NCBI GenBank assembly: GCA_049325475.1
Contig: JBMOLN010000007.1
Coordinates: forward strand, 372,001-436,000
Direction: 5' to 3'
DNA length: 64,000 nt
Source: MWCR01 sp049325475
GTDB lineage: Bacteria > Patescibacteriota > Patescibacteriia > 2-12-FULL-60-25
The notes below the pieces were generated by a model, which worked only from the letters and a program-made list of their open reading frames with translations, had not been told where the DNA came from and ran no database searches. Shown in pieces: positions 26,254 through 34,406 of this stretch (position 1 is the stretch's first letter; every line of letters starts with the position of its first letter). A program made the position numbers and the translations under genes.

Positions 26254-27816
26254 GTGGCTGAAGACAAGAAAAGACGCCGCCGGCGCAAAGAATGGAAGTT
26301 CGAAGATTTCAAATACATCCTTGAGCTCCCGGAGCGCTTGGCCGTTCATCTGCGTACGCTGCTCCAGCTCGACAATGCGGCCTGGACATTTGCCCTAAAC
26401 CGCATCAAGCAAGGCGATGCCTACAAAGAGTACTCAAAGTCCAAAGGCCCGGGCAAAGGCCGCAGGCACTTTGCGGTGCCTTGCGACGAGCTCAAGCTCG
26501 TGCAAAAGGCGATAGATCAGAAACTTCTGTCCCAGATTCCGGTGCATTTTTCGCGTCACGGTTATCGCTTGGGCTCGTCCATCATCACCAATGCCGAGCA
26601 GCACGCGGGTTTTGCCAAGTCGGTTTTGGCAATCGACATCATGAACGCTTACCCCAGCGTGTACCGCTCGCGCATCAAAGCCAATCTGCGCAAGCCTTTC
26701 ATCTTCATCCTGCGCCAGTTCCAGGGCCGGGAGTTCAGCGAAGATGATATCGAATACATGCTGAATGCTTTGGTGGATCTCGTCTGCTTGCATGACAGGC
26801 TCCCGGAAGGTCCGCCAACTTCACCGCGCTTGTTCAACTTGGTCTGTATGAAGATGGACAAAGATATTTGGGAGTATTGCATCAAGAGTGGAACACCCAT
26901 TCAGGAATACCGCTACACCGCATATTCGGATAATATCACCATCTCTTCCAATGGAGAGTTCCCGCCCGGATTCAAGGAAAAAGCATTGGAGATCATCAAA
27001 GAGAATCGTTTTTTCCCGCATGATCGCACGGATAAGACCAGGATAATGAGCCCCAAAACCGGCGAAGTCCCGGTTGTCACCGGTATCGTTATCAATGCTG
27101 ACGGCCGCCTCACCATGGCTCCGCGCAAATTGAATCAGCTCCGCGCGCGCTTGCATCATTATCTTGGAATGCCCGCATGGACTCATGAGGACTTTGGCCG
27201 AGCGCAAGCAACGCTGGCATACATCCGGCTCATCTATCCCCGTAAACTGCCCAGCAGAATTCGTGACCATGCAGAACAAATCTCTTCGAGGATCGAGGAC
27301 AGGCGTTCCGCGTCCTTGGCCAAGCGCTGCAAAGATGCTCCACTCCCTGTCACCCAGTGCCCCAACATTCTGTTTAGTGACGGAGCCTGCAAAGGCAATC
27401 CCGGACCGGCTGCCATCGGAGCCGTCTTGACCGTACAAGGCACTGACGTAGTAGAAATTAGCCAACCAATCGGACTAAGTACCAACGTGCAAGCCGAGTA
27501 CGCGGCCTTGATTGCTGGTCTTGCAGCCGCAGTCAATCGTAAGCTTGGAGAGCTCACTTGCTATCTGGACAATGAGCTTATTGTCCAGCAGTTAAACGGT
27601 GAACGCAATGCCAAATTGCCAAAGCTCCGCGCTTTGCACGCCAAGGTCTTGGAGCTGGCTGCCGACATTGGCCATGTGCAATTTGTGCACATTCCGCGCG
27701 AGCAAAACTCACGCGCCGATGCGCTCGCCAACAAAGCTTTGCAATCTCCGGCCACAGAAACCGGATCCGGAACGGACACCGGCTTGGCCGAGATTCTCCC
27801 GCTTGTCGCGGGCTAA
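26254..27816 (+). CDS. Retron-type reverse transcriptase fused to RNase HI
   Basis: The 520-residue protein starts at GTG (SD GGAGGA, four bases away; a TTG at 26212 is less likely). After a basic head (KKRRRRRKEW) comes a retron/group II-like RT: LAIDIMNAYPSVY near residue 125, the retron-style GPPTSPRLFNLVC near 186, YTAYSDNITIS with the catalytic box Y224-S-D-N227, then VVTGIVINADGRLTMAPRKL. The usual YADD is YSDN; the first Asp remains. Residues from about 370 form an RNase HI with D376 (FSDGACKGNPGP), E415, D439 and D489, all four catalytic acids present. RT-RNase H fusions are typical of retroelements but unusual for retrons. No integrase or maturase is present. Confidence 0.88.
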   Translation: MAEDKKRRRRRKEWKFEDFKYILELPERLAVHLRTLLQLDNAAWTFALNRIKQGDAYKEYSKSKGPGKGRRHFAVPCDELKLVQKAIDQKLLSQIPVHFSRHGYRLGSSIITNAEQHAGFAKSVLAIDIMNAYPSVYRSRIKANLRKPFIFILRQFQGREFSEDDIEYMLNALVDLVCLHDRLPEGPPTSPRLFNLVCMKMDKDIWEYCIKSGTPIQEYRYTAYSDNITISSNGEFPPGFKEKALEIIKENRFFPHDRTDKTRIMSPKTGEVPVVTGIVINADGRLTMAPRKLNQLRARLHHYLGMPAWTHEDFGRAQATLAYIRLIYPRKLPSRIRDHAEQISSRIEDRRSASLAKRCKDAPLPVTQCPNILFSDGACKGNPGPAAIGAVLTVQGTDVVEISQPIGLSTNVQAEYAALIAGLAAAVNRKLGELTCYLDNELIVQQLNGERNAKLPKLRALHAKVLELAADIGHVQFVHIPREQNSRADALANKALQSPATETGSGTDTGLAEILPLVAG

Positions 27817-27838
27817 AAGACGCCGGTTTGCTTGTTGA

Positions 27839-28377
27839 TTCATCGCCTTGCGATGAACGGTCGTTTCAACTCTCTCTGTCCCAGAGCGAGATAGACCGCA
27901 GCTTCGGGAAGCTCACGGCCTGCGATGGCCGCGCTTGCAGTTCATGACGTCGCCCTGAGGTCCTGCGGACCTCGACACTGGCGTGCCACGGCCGCCGTCA
28001 TGAACCCCAAGCGTCGGTTCCCGCCCATCCAAACCGGTTTCTCGCCGGAGCGTGTACCACGCTCCGGCATCTCATCTTGCCGCGATCCAAGATCGCCGCA
28101 GCATGAGGTGATAGCACCTTAACAATCCGGTTTGCTTGTCTGTGCGGGAGTAAAATCTCGGTCCGGCCGCTTTAAACTTGTCCTGTATCAGGATGAGTCT
28201 GCCGCAGACACTTGCAGAGCTTTGCTTTGCAATTGCGCGGAGGGAACACTTCACATTGGATGTCAAAACCGGCCCTTTGGGCCTCGACGCTTCGCATCGT
28301 TTTGCCATCCAAGTTCGCGCTCCCTCCGTATGCTCCAATCCAAACCGGAACTCGAGGAGTACGATTCTGTGCTCCTC
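27839..28377 (+). ncRNA. Dense array of perfect short hairpins (candidate structured RNA)
   Basis: Within 540 bases at least a dozen perfect stems occur, many with three-base loops. Examples: TTCATCGC-CTT-GCGATGAA (27839), CTCTG-TCC-CAGAG (27874), AGCTTC-GG-GAAGCT (27900), GAGGTCC-TGC-GGACCTC (27957), an 11-bp stem with TAC loop (28044-28068), GCGATC-CAA-GATCGC (28082), AGGTG-ATAG-CACCT (28106), TCCTG-TAT-CAGGA (28181), GTCTG-CCG-CAGAC (28197), CGAGGAG-N12-CTCCTCG. GTTCATGACG (27940) also pairs with 27996-28005. CCGGTTTGCTTGT occurs at both 27822 and 28129. It lies downstream of the RT, so it could be a template RNA or a long leader for the next gene. No protein-coding signal is seen. Confidence 0.55.
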
Positions 28378-28438
28378 GCCTTGTTTTTGCACTTCAACTA
28401 TGGAGTTCAAAAATAATGATCTTTCAAAAGGAGAAATC

Positions 28439-29581
28439 ATGGATTTGCTAAAGATCCGAGCCAAAAACGGTAAAGGTATCACCTGGTCATTCGTGGATGA
28501 AAGCATGGTCGGCTACAGAATCGAGCTGGACCAGGCTCCATATGCCGCCATCAGTGATGGCGACATTTGGCAGGTGGAACTTGTCAGCACCAAAAATGAC
28601 GGCAAGACCCGCAGAAAGGTCGCCACTGTCCGTTTGGTAGCCAAGGTCCGGGAACTTCAGCCCTGGCAAAAAATCCAAGAGCTGCCCGGCTTTTGGATGG
28701 ACCCGCAAGACTTGCAGATGGTTCTTATCTGGCTGCACACGGGCACGGACATCATCTTGCAGGGGCACAAAGGTACGGGCAAAACCACTTTTGCCTTTGC
28801 TTTGGCCGCGGCGCTTGGCTGGCAAGAGCCCTACAAGGTTGATGTGTACACCATCAAGCGCACAACCGATCTCTTCGGATCCGACGCTGCTACCAAAGGC
28901 TCGACCCACTTTGTGCGCTCCGGCTTCCTTGATTACATTGAGCGGGCCATGACCGCGCACGAGCTGGGTCTTCCCACGCAATTCATCGTCATTTTGGACG
29001 AGATTAACCGTGTTCACGCCAAGAGCAACGAAAGCATGCACGGACTTTTCGACGACACCCGGCAGGTGACCATTGTCACCACCGAGGGTTCCAAAACCAT
29101 TCGCCTGCCGCCCAATCTGCACTTTATGGGCACCATGAATCTGGGCGCGCAATATCAGGGCATCTTTCAGATGGATGAAGCGCTCAAAGATCGCTTCGCC
29201 GCCGTTAAGATGCGGCCCGTGCCCATTGACTACGAAGTCAAACGTTTGGTCGAGGAAACCGGCATCTTGGAACGCCAGGCTCTGGCCATCGTACGCGTCG
29301 CCAATGCACTGCGTGAGGCCGCAGCCGGCGGACAGATCTCGCACTCGCCCAGCTATCGCGGCTGCCGTGATGTGGCGCGGCTCGTTAAGCACGACGTACC
29401 CTTGCGTCTTGCCATCATCAAAGGATTCCTGGGCTGGCTGGACGGTGACCTTGTACTCGATGCCAAAGGCGATGTTGATACCACGTTTAACACCGAAGTC
29501 GCCAAAGCCTACAGCGCACTGCGCATGAAAGGCGAAAGCATCATCAAAGATGCCGTAGCCGATCTCAAAGTCGCTTCCTGA
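28439..29581 (+). CDS. MoxR/CobS-like AAA+ ATPase (AAA_5 family)
   Basis: The 380-residue protein has a beta-rich N-terminal segment of about 80 residues and then a single AAA+ module. Walker A is GHKGTGKTT at 109-117, Walker B IVILDEINRV near 185-194, sensor 1 GTMNLGAQ, with arginine-rich DEALKDRFAAVKMRP and the lid after it. MoxR/CobS-type ATPases work with VWA proteins, and such a protein is encoded next. The start is ATG at 28439 with SD AAGGAG; the longer in-frame extension to 28178 runs through the hairpin array and is unlikely. Confidence 0.88.
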   Translation: MDLLKIRAKNGKGITWSFVDESMVGYRIELDQAPYAAISDGDIWQVELVSTKNDGKTRRKVATVRLVAKVRELQPWQKIQELPGFWMDPQDLQMVLIWLHTGTDIILQGHKGTGKTTFAFALAAALGWQEPYKVDVYTIKRTTDLFGSDAATKGSTHFVRSGFLDYIERAMTAHELGLPTQFIVILDEINRVHAKSNESMHGLFDDTRQVTIVTTEGSKTIRLPPNLHFMGTMNLGAQYQGIFQMDEALKDRFAAVKMRPVPIDYEVKRLVEETGILERQALAIVRVANALREAAAGGQISHSPSYRGCRDVARLVKHDVPLRLAIIKGFLGWLDGDLVLDAKGDVDTTFNTEVAKAYSALRMKGESIIKDAVADLKVAS

Positions 29582-29591
29582 TTTCTGTTAA

Positions 29592-29612
29592 AGCGGAGAG
29601 TTCATCTCCGCT
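29592..29612 (+). terminator. Hairpin between the AAA+ and VWA genes
   Basis: AGCGGAGA-GTTCA-TCTCCGCT is a perfect 8-bp stem, but the following CCTTTCTT is a weak T-tract. It may be a partial terminator or a processing site. Confidence 0.5.
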
Positions 29613-29685
29613 CCTTTCTTAAGCCTATCAGCTTGGTAAATTTAAGAAGGGTGTACTTGGCACCTTAAAAATCAAAAGAGGTAAA

Positions 29686-31365
29686 ATGGCACAAACATCT
29701 GCAACCCAAATCTTTGATAACAAAGATGGCAAAGCCGAGTCGTCAATCGACGTCGCCCAAGCCGAAGAAATCCTGAAACGCGAGTTCCCGCTCATCTGCA
29801 ATGATGTAAGCATCATGGTTTGCCGTCCCTTCCGCCTGATTTGGGATCCGTCACAGGAGACCGCGTCAACGGATTGCGTGGCCGAAGTCCGCATCAACCC
29901 CTGGTTTTTTCTGAAGGGTGACCGCGAAACCGGTTTTGGCATTGCCTATCACGAATCGGGCCACATTCGTTTTTCGCCTTACGGCGGAGATCTGATGAAG
30001 CTTGCCCGCAGACGCGGAGGTGAGTTGTTGGGTCATATCCTCAATATTGTGATGGACCGCAAAGACGATCTGCTGGTCGCTGATCATGCGCCCGGTTTTG
30101 CTGACCGCTTGCGCCGGCGCTTGCTCGTTATCCGCACTTTGGGAGCGCGTGAACGTCATGCAAATTTGATCAAGCGCATGAGCGCTGATGAGGCGCAGAG
30201 CTTTCTTCGTCACCTTCGCCCGGCCGATGTCTACGAAGATTTCTTTTACGCGGCCAAGTGCCATATTGCCCCGCGCTTCAAACCGGTACGGCGCGCAATG
30301 AAGCACCTGACCCGCAAAAAGCTTTTGCAGGCTTCGCCGGATCAGCTCTTGGCAATCGCGGAAAAAGTCATCCAAATCTTGGGCATCCCGCCCAAGCTCG
30401 ATGATCAAAAAGCGTTCCTTCAGCTCTGCTTGAAGTTTGCGTCGTGCGAGCACGGCACCTGCGGTTTGGAGCCTCTGCCTCCCGAATTGCAAAAAGCTCT
30501 TGCCTCCATCATCCGGCAAAATGTTGATAAGGCACGCAATAACGGCATGATCGAACTCATGCGCCAATTGCGAAGTATGGGCATGGTCCATCCCGGACCT
30601 ATTTCCACGGGCCGCCGGAACCGCGTACCGCTCAAGAAACTTGAATCCAAGCCTGATGATGCCGAAGAGTATCAAAAAATATTGCGTCACGTGGAAAGTT
30701 ACAAAGACGAGCTCATCAAAAAACTGCGCCTATTGGACAATCCGTCCGAATACACTCTCTATGGTCAAGACGAGGGTGATCTGGATTTTTCCGAATGCGC
30801 GCGTATTGCTGCCGGATTGCCCGGTTATCATGAAGAAACGGTTGAGGAGCGCAACATCAGCGTGGATATGCACTTGGCGATTGACACCAGCGGTTCCATG
30901 GCCGGGAGCAAGCTCGCTCAAGCCAAGCGCATCGCCGCTCTCTTCGCCGCCTCGTTATTAGAGCTGAAAGACATGTATGATATCAACGGGCACATTTGGT
31001 CGTATGATGATCGGGCGGTCTTTGATGTCGGTTCGCTCCAAGAGGCGAACCGCATTGCCGGTATCGATCACGGTAGCACCAATTCGGACACGCATATGCT
31101 CGAATACGTGGGCCAAAAGCTGGCCAAGTCACAGCACCGCCGTAAAGTTCTGCTTGTTCTTTGCGATGACGGCCCTGATGACATGGCATTAGCCGGAAAA
31201 CTTTCCGCCCAGATGCTGGCCCGCGGCATCATTGTCATCCATCTGCTCGTTGGAGTTCACGGCACGCCGCAAATTTTCCCCATCGAGCTTCTTTACACCT
31301 CCATGGAAGAATGCCTGGCTCAACTCGGCACCCTCTTGGAAACAATTCTCACCAACCTTGGTTAA
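29686..31365 (+). CDS. VWA protein with metallopeptidase-like HExGH motif (CobT/DUF2201-like)
   Basis: The 559-residue protein has a zincin-like helix with H89-E-S-G-H93 (YHESGHIRFSPYGGD) and, about 30 residues on, NIVMDRKDD, the order found in CobT/DUF2201-type VWA proteins. A long helical middle follows. The C-terminal VWA domain has the MIDAS motif D400-T-S-G-S, the later Thr in GSTNSDTHM and a CDDGPDD loop. Such proteins partner with MoxR/CobS ATPases as metal-dependent remodelling complexes; here the partner is the gene before it. SD AGAGG lies close to the ATG. Confidence 0.85.
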   Translation: MAQTSATQIFDNKDGKAESSIDVAQAEEILKREFPLICNDVSIMVCRPFRLIWDPSQETASTDCVAEVRINPWFFLKGDRETGFGIAYHESGHIRFSPYGGDLMKLARRRGGELLGHILNIVMDRKDDLLVADHAPGFADRLRRRLLVIRTLGARERHANLIKRMSADEAQSFLRHLRPADVYEDFFYAAKCHIAPRFKPVRRAMKHLTRKKLLQASPDQLLAIAEKVIQILGIPPKLDDQKAFLQLCLKFASCEHGTCGLEPLPPELQKALASIIRQNVDKARNNGMIELMRQLRSMGMVHPGPISTGRRNRVPLKKLESKPDDAEEYQKILRHVESYKDELIKKLRLLDNPSEYTLYGQDEGDLDFSECARIAAGLPGYHEETVEERNISVDMHLAIDTSGSMAGSKLAQAKRIAALFAASLLELKDMYDINGHIWSYDDRAVFDVGSLQEANRIAGIDHGSTNSDTHMLEYVGQKLAKSQHRRKVLLVLCDDGPDDMALAGKLSAQMLARGIIVIHLLVGVHGTPQIFPIELLYTSMEECLAQLGTLLETILTNLG

Positions 31366-31391
31366 CGGTCGCTCTCGCGGCCGTTTTTTTA
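31365..31391 (+). terminator. Intrinsic terminator of the RT/AAA+/VWA cluster
   Basis: ACGG(T)CGC-TCTC-GCG(G)CCGT followed by seven T, overlapping the last base of the VWA stop codon. Confidence 0.85.
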
Positions 31392-31392
31392 G

Positions 31393-31512
31393 TAAAAGCT
31401 GCCAGCTGTCTGCTAACAGCTACCAGCTGAATCCCTTTTGACTTAAGGCTAAAATTAGCTTAGAATATAAACCTGATAACAGCTTTGAGCTTTATGCTTT
31501 AAGCTTTTAGCT
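31393..31512. repeat. Stuttering AAAGCTGCCAGCTGTCTGC / AGCTTTGAGCTTTATGC repeats
   Basis: Two clusters (31393-31432 and 31480-31512) of the AGCT word family separate the accessory cluster from the SMC-like gene. A TAAAAT at 31449-31454 between them could be a -10 box. Confidence 0.65.
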
Positions 31513-31519
31513 TTTTTGT

Positions 31520-33730
31520 ATGTATCTCAAACGCTTGGAATTACAAGGTTTTAAAACTTTCGCCCAAAAAACCGTTTTGGAATTTGAACTTGATAAAAAC
31601 GGACGCCGCGGCGTCACATCCATAGTCGGCCCTAACGGTTCGGGCAAATCCAACATCGCCGATGCAGCCCGCTGGGTCATGGGCGAACAAAGTCTCAAGC
31701 TCTTACGCTCTAAAAAATCCGAAGACGTTATCTTCTCCGGATCGGAAAAAAAATCCCGTTCCGGTTTTGCCGAAGTCAGCATGACTTTGGTTAATGATGA
31801 TAATGAAGAAATAGATTTTTCTGAAATTTTAATTACCCGCCGTCTTTATCGGGATGGTCAATCCGAATACGAAATTAACAAACAGTCGGCCCGCTTGTCT
31901 GATGTTGTTATGCTTTTGGCGCAATGCGGTATAGGCCAGCGTACCTACAGCGTTATCGGCCAAGGCATGGTTGACGAAGTCCTCTCGTCAACTCCGACAG
32001 AAAGAAAAGTTTTTTTTGATGAAGCAGCCGGACTTCGTCCTTTTCAGCTTAAACGGCAGGCCAGTGTCAATAAACTTGATTCATCGCGTGATAATCTGCG
32101 TCAGTCCGAGGCCTTGATTCGTGAAATCCAGCCGCGTTTGCAATCGCTTGAAAGGCAGGTCAAACGCTTGGAAAAACGGGAATCTCTGGAACAGGAATTG
32201 CAAGATTTGCAGACAAAATATTATGGCGGGATGTGGCGCGGATTACAGTCCGATTTGATAAAAGCCAAAGCCGAGCACGATTCCGCTTTAAAACTTGTCG
32301 CCTCCGCGGCGGAAGAGTCGGAAAAACTCGAAGCTGAACTGAAAAAAATGGAAACGGCCAATCCTCCGTCCGAAGAGTTTGGTAAATTGCGCGAATCGCT
32401 TAATAATTTAATGGAAGAACGCTCCAAAATCCGCGAGCGCCAGATGAAGCTCGAAACCTCGCGCGAAGTGGCCAAAGTCCGCGCCGAAAAACCTTGGGCG
32501 CCTTTGCCGTTATCCAAAATAATCTCCGGAATAGAAAATCTTAATAAATTACAGGACGGTCTTTTGCAAGAAATCAACGTCAAAAATCCCGATCTGGCCA
32601 AAGTCAAATCAATGATTTCCGATTTGCAATCGCAAACCAAAGAACTCATCGGCAAGCTCCAGCGTCCAGCTCCCGAACCCGATAAGCCAACCGAGGCCGA
32701 TCCCAAACTGGAAAAAGAAATTGCCGACATTATCAAATCTCTCGACGATGTAAATCATCAAATTCAGTCCGTGCAGACCGAAATAGGCGAATGGAACAAC
32801 CGCGAACAAAAAAACCGCTCGCACATCTTTGAGCTTCAGCGCGAGCTCTCTCGTCGCCGCACCGATGCCCAGTCCGCAGAGCGTAAAGCCGGAGATATCG
32901 CTGTGAGTCTTGCCCGCATCGAAACCAAGCGCGACGGATTTTTGCAGGATGTACGCGCTAATATTCCCGATCAAGAACCCAATCTTGATGAACTGGCCAA
33001 ACAAGTTTCCGGTACCGAAAGACCCGAAGAAATATTGCCGCGCATTACCAAGCTTCGAGCTCAATTGGAATGGATCGGAGGTATTGATCCGGAAACCATC
33101 AAAGAATACGATCAAACCAAAGCGCGCTATGAAGAGCTCACAACTCAATCCCAAGATCTGGTCGAGGCCATGGCATCGCTCGAGACTATTATCAAAGAAC
33201 TGGATCAGACAATAGCCGAAAAATCCAAAACAGCATTCTTGCGTCTTAATCAGGAATTCGGACTTTACTTTAAAAAAATCTTTGGCGGCGGCGAGGCTGC
33301 GCTTTTGGAGGTATATCCCGAACCCGAGGTTGATGAAGAGGGGAATGTAACGGCCGTTGTCGACAAGTCGGCCGGACCCAGCGGTGTAGAGATACAAGCC
33401 ACTCCTCCCGGAAAACGCCTCAAAGCCATTGCCCTGCTTTCCGGCGGAGAAAGAGCGCTTATTTCCATTGCTCTTATCTGTGCTATTATGGCTACCAATC
33501 CCTCGCCTTTCGTTGTCCTCGACGAGGTTGATGCCGCTTTGGACGAATCCAACTCTCATAAATTCGCCGAAATTATAAATACCTTGGCCGACCGCACTCA
33601 ATTCGTCATCATCACGCACAACAGGGCAACCATGGAAAGAGCCAATATCCTTTATGGAGTTACCATGGGGGAGGGGGGTTCCAGCAAGCTAATTTCGGTC
33701 AAATTAAAGGAGATTCTCAAGCAAGCATAA
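31520..33730 (+). CDS. SMC-like chromosome segregation ATPase without a hinge
   Basis: 736 residues. The N-terminal head has Walker A GPNGSGKS at 37-44 and the Q-loop region QCGIGQRTYSVIGQGMVDEV. Two coiled-coil stretches follow. The C-terminal head has the ABC signature LLSGGERALISIAL near 640 and Walker B VVLDEVDAALDES. A bacterial SMC is normally about 1150-1200 residues with a globular hinge between the coils; here the coils are joined through a short PAPEPDKPTEADPK linker and I find no hinge sequence. How it would dimerise is unclear. No SD; the ATG follows an AGCTTTTAGC word repeat. Confidence 0.88.
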   Translation: MYLKRLELQGFKTFAQKTVLEFELDKNGRRGVTSIVGPNGSGKSNIADAARWVMGEQSLKLLRSKKSEDVIFSGSEKKSRSGFAEVSMTLVNDDNEEIDFSEILITRRLYRDGQSEYEINKQSARLSDVVMLLAQCGIGQRTYSVIGQGMVDEVLSSTPTERKVFFDEAAGLRPFQLKRQASVNKLDSSRDNLRQSEALIREIQPRLQSLERQVKRLEKRESLEQELQDLQTKYYGGMWRGLQSDLIKAKAEHDSALKLVASAAEESEKLEAELKKMETANPPSEEFGKLRESLNNLMEERSKIRERQMKLETSREVAKVRAEKPWAPLPLSKIISGIENLNKLQDGLLQEINVKNPDLAKVKSMISDLQSQTKELIGKLQRPAPEPDKPTEADPKLEKEIADIIKSLDDVNHQIQSVQTEIGEWNNREQKNRSHIFELQRELSRRRTDAQSAERKAGDIAVSLARIETKRDGFLQDVRANIPDQEPNLDELAKQVSGTERPEEILPRITKLRAQLEWIGGIDPETIKEYDQTKARYEELTTQSQDLVEAMASLETIIKELDQTIAEKSKTAFLRLNQEFGLYFKKIFGGGEAALLEVYPEPEVDEEGNVTAVVDKSAGPSGVEIQATPPGKRLKAIALLSGGERALISIALICAIMATNPSPFVVLDEVDAALDESNSHKFAEIINTLADRTQFVIITHNRATMERANILYGVTMGEGGSSKLISVKLKEILKQA

Positions 33731-33849
33731 AATAGCTAAAATTAGCCAAAATTTACCAGCTTGACTGAAAGTGGGTGCTATGCCATACTTTTTTTGTACC
33801 TTATTAACGCCCAAACAGAGGCGTCATTTGTCATCTAAAAGCCAAAAAA

Positions 33850-33865
33850 GTGTTTAATTAAACAC
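33850..33865. promoter_or_regulatory. Perfect 16-bp palindrome upstream of the small-RNA promoter (operator candidate)
   Basis: GTGTTTAATTAAACAC is fully symmetric and ends seven bases before the -35 box at 33873. Its position suits an activator or repressor site. Confidence 0.5.
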
Positions 33866-33872
33866 AAAACCC

Positions 33873-33901
33873 TTGACATATACCCTAATACATGGTATAA
33901 A
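33873..33901 (+). promoter_or_regulatory. Consensus promoter of a solitary RNA gene
   Basis: TTGACA (33873-33878), 17 bases, TATAAA (33896-33901). It shares CCCTTGACA with the two minus-strand RNA promoters at 5382-5410 and 8684-8712. Confidence 0.8.
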
Positions 33902-33907
33902 TATCAA

Positions 33908-34075
33908 TTCCCCGATCATTCCAATTGACGCCAAAAACCCAACAGAGGCTTTAAACAATCCGCGTCCACGACAAGCATGGGATCTACTCGCAGGTTCATC
34001 GCTGGTCTTCGGACTCGCGTTTTCCTGTAATTAGATTTCTTGGATGCGGATTGTTTAAGGTCTTTTGTTATTTAG
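33908..34075 (+). ncRNA. Candidate rod-shaped small RNA with a UUCG-capped hairpin
   Basis: Transcription should start near 33908. TTAAACAATCCGCGTCCA (33951-33968) pairs with 34041-34058 over 18 positions (one G-U). Inside, ATCTA pairs with TAGAT (33982/34032), CAGG with CCTG (33991/34024) and GGTC-TTCG-GACT caps the rod, leaving internal loops on both sides. This series of helices with a central bulge is like 6S RNA, but I cannot assign a family. The closing stem is followed by a T-rich tract (GGTCTTTTGTTATTT) that may end the transcript. No reading frame is apparent between 33731 and 34190. Confidence 0.55.
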
Positions 34076-34190
34076 CGGGATTTTCATGCTTTTAGCCGCT
34101 AGTCGCTTGATTTCAGATTATAGCTTTCAGATTTTCTGGTCCCTGCGGTTGGCCCTTGAAACCCTGTTAAACTTGGTCTAAGCTAAGCTT

Positions 34191-34400
34191 ATGATAAAAG
34201 GAAAAGTAATTAAGATTCAAGATAATCGTTTACATGTACAGTTGCCGGACGGGTCTGATTTATCTTTGCCTCAATCGGTTTTGGATTCGGAAACAAATCC
34301 GGGTGATACGATTTATCTCGGCGCCGCTGCCGTAAGTAATCCCGAAGAGGCGCCCAAGCAATTGGCTAAAAATATTTTGAACACCTTAATCAATGATTGA
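34191..34400 (+). CDS. Small unknown protein upstream of the VanW gene
   Basis: A 69-residue protein, MIKGKVIKIQDNRLHVQLPD to TLIND. The first half alternates like a small beta-barrel (OB or KOW-like), the second half is a helix (PEEAPKQLAKNILNTLIND). No family is recognised. It ends seven bases before the VanW gene, so the two are probably cotranscribed. No SD. Confidence 0.7.
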   Translation: MIKGKVIKIQDNRLHVQLPDGSDLSLPQSVLDSETNPGDTIYLGAAAVSNPEEAPKQLAKNILNTLIND

Positions 34401-34406
34401 TGTTTT

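Noticed and set aside
28178..28438. N-terminal extension of the AAA+ ATPase to an ATG at 28178
   Set aside because: It would run through the hairpin array and lacks an SD, while the ATG at 28439 has AAGGAG at the right distance and fits the domain start.
28487..29392. 301-codon minus-strand frame opposite the AAA+ gene
   Set aside because: The plus strand encodes intact Walker motifs; the minus frame has no start signals or recognisable domains.
32609..33619. 336-codon minus-strand frame opposite the SMC-like gene
   Set aside because: Shadow of the coiled-coil and C-terminal head coding sequence.
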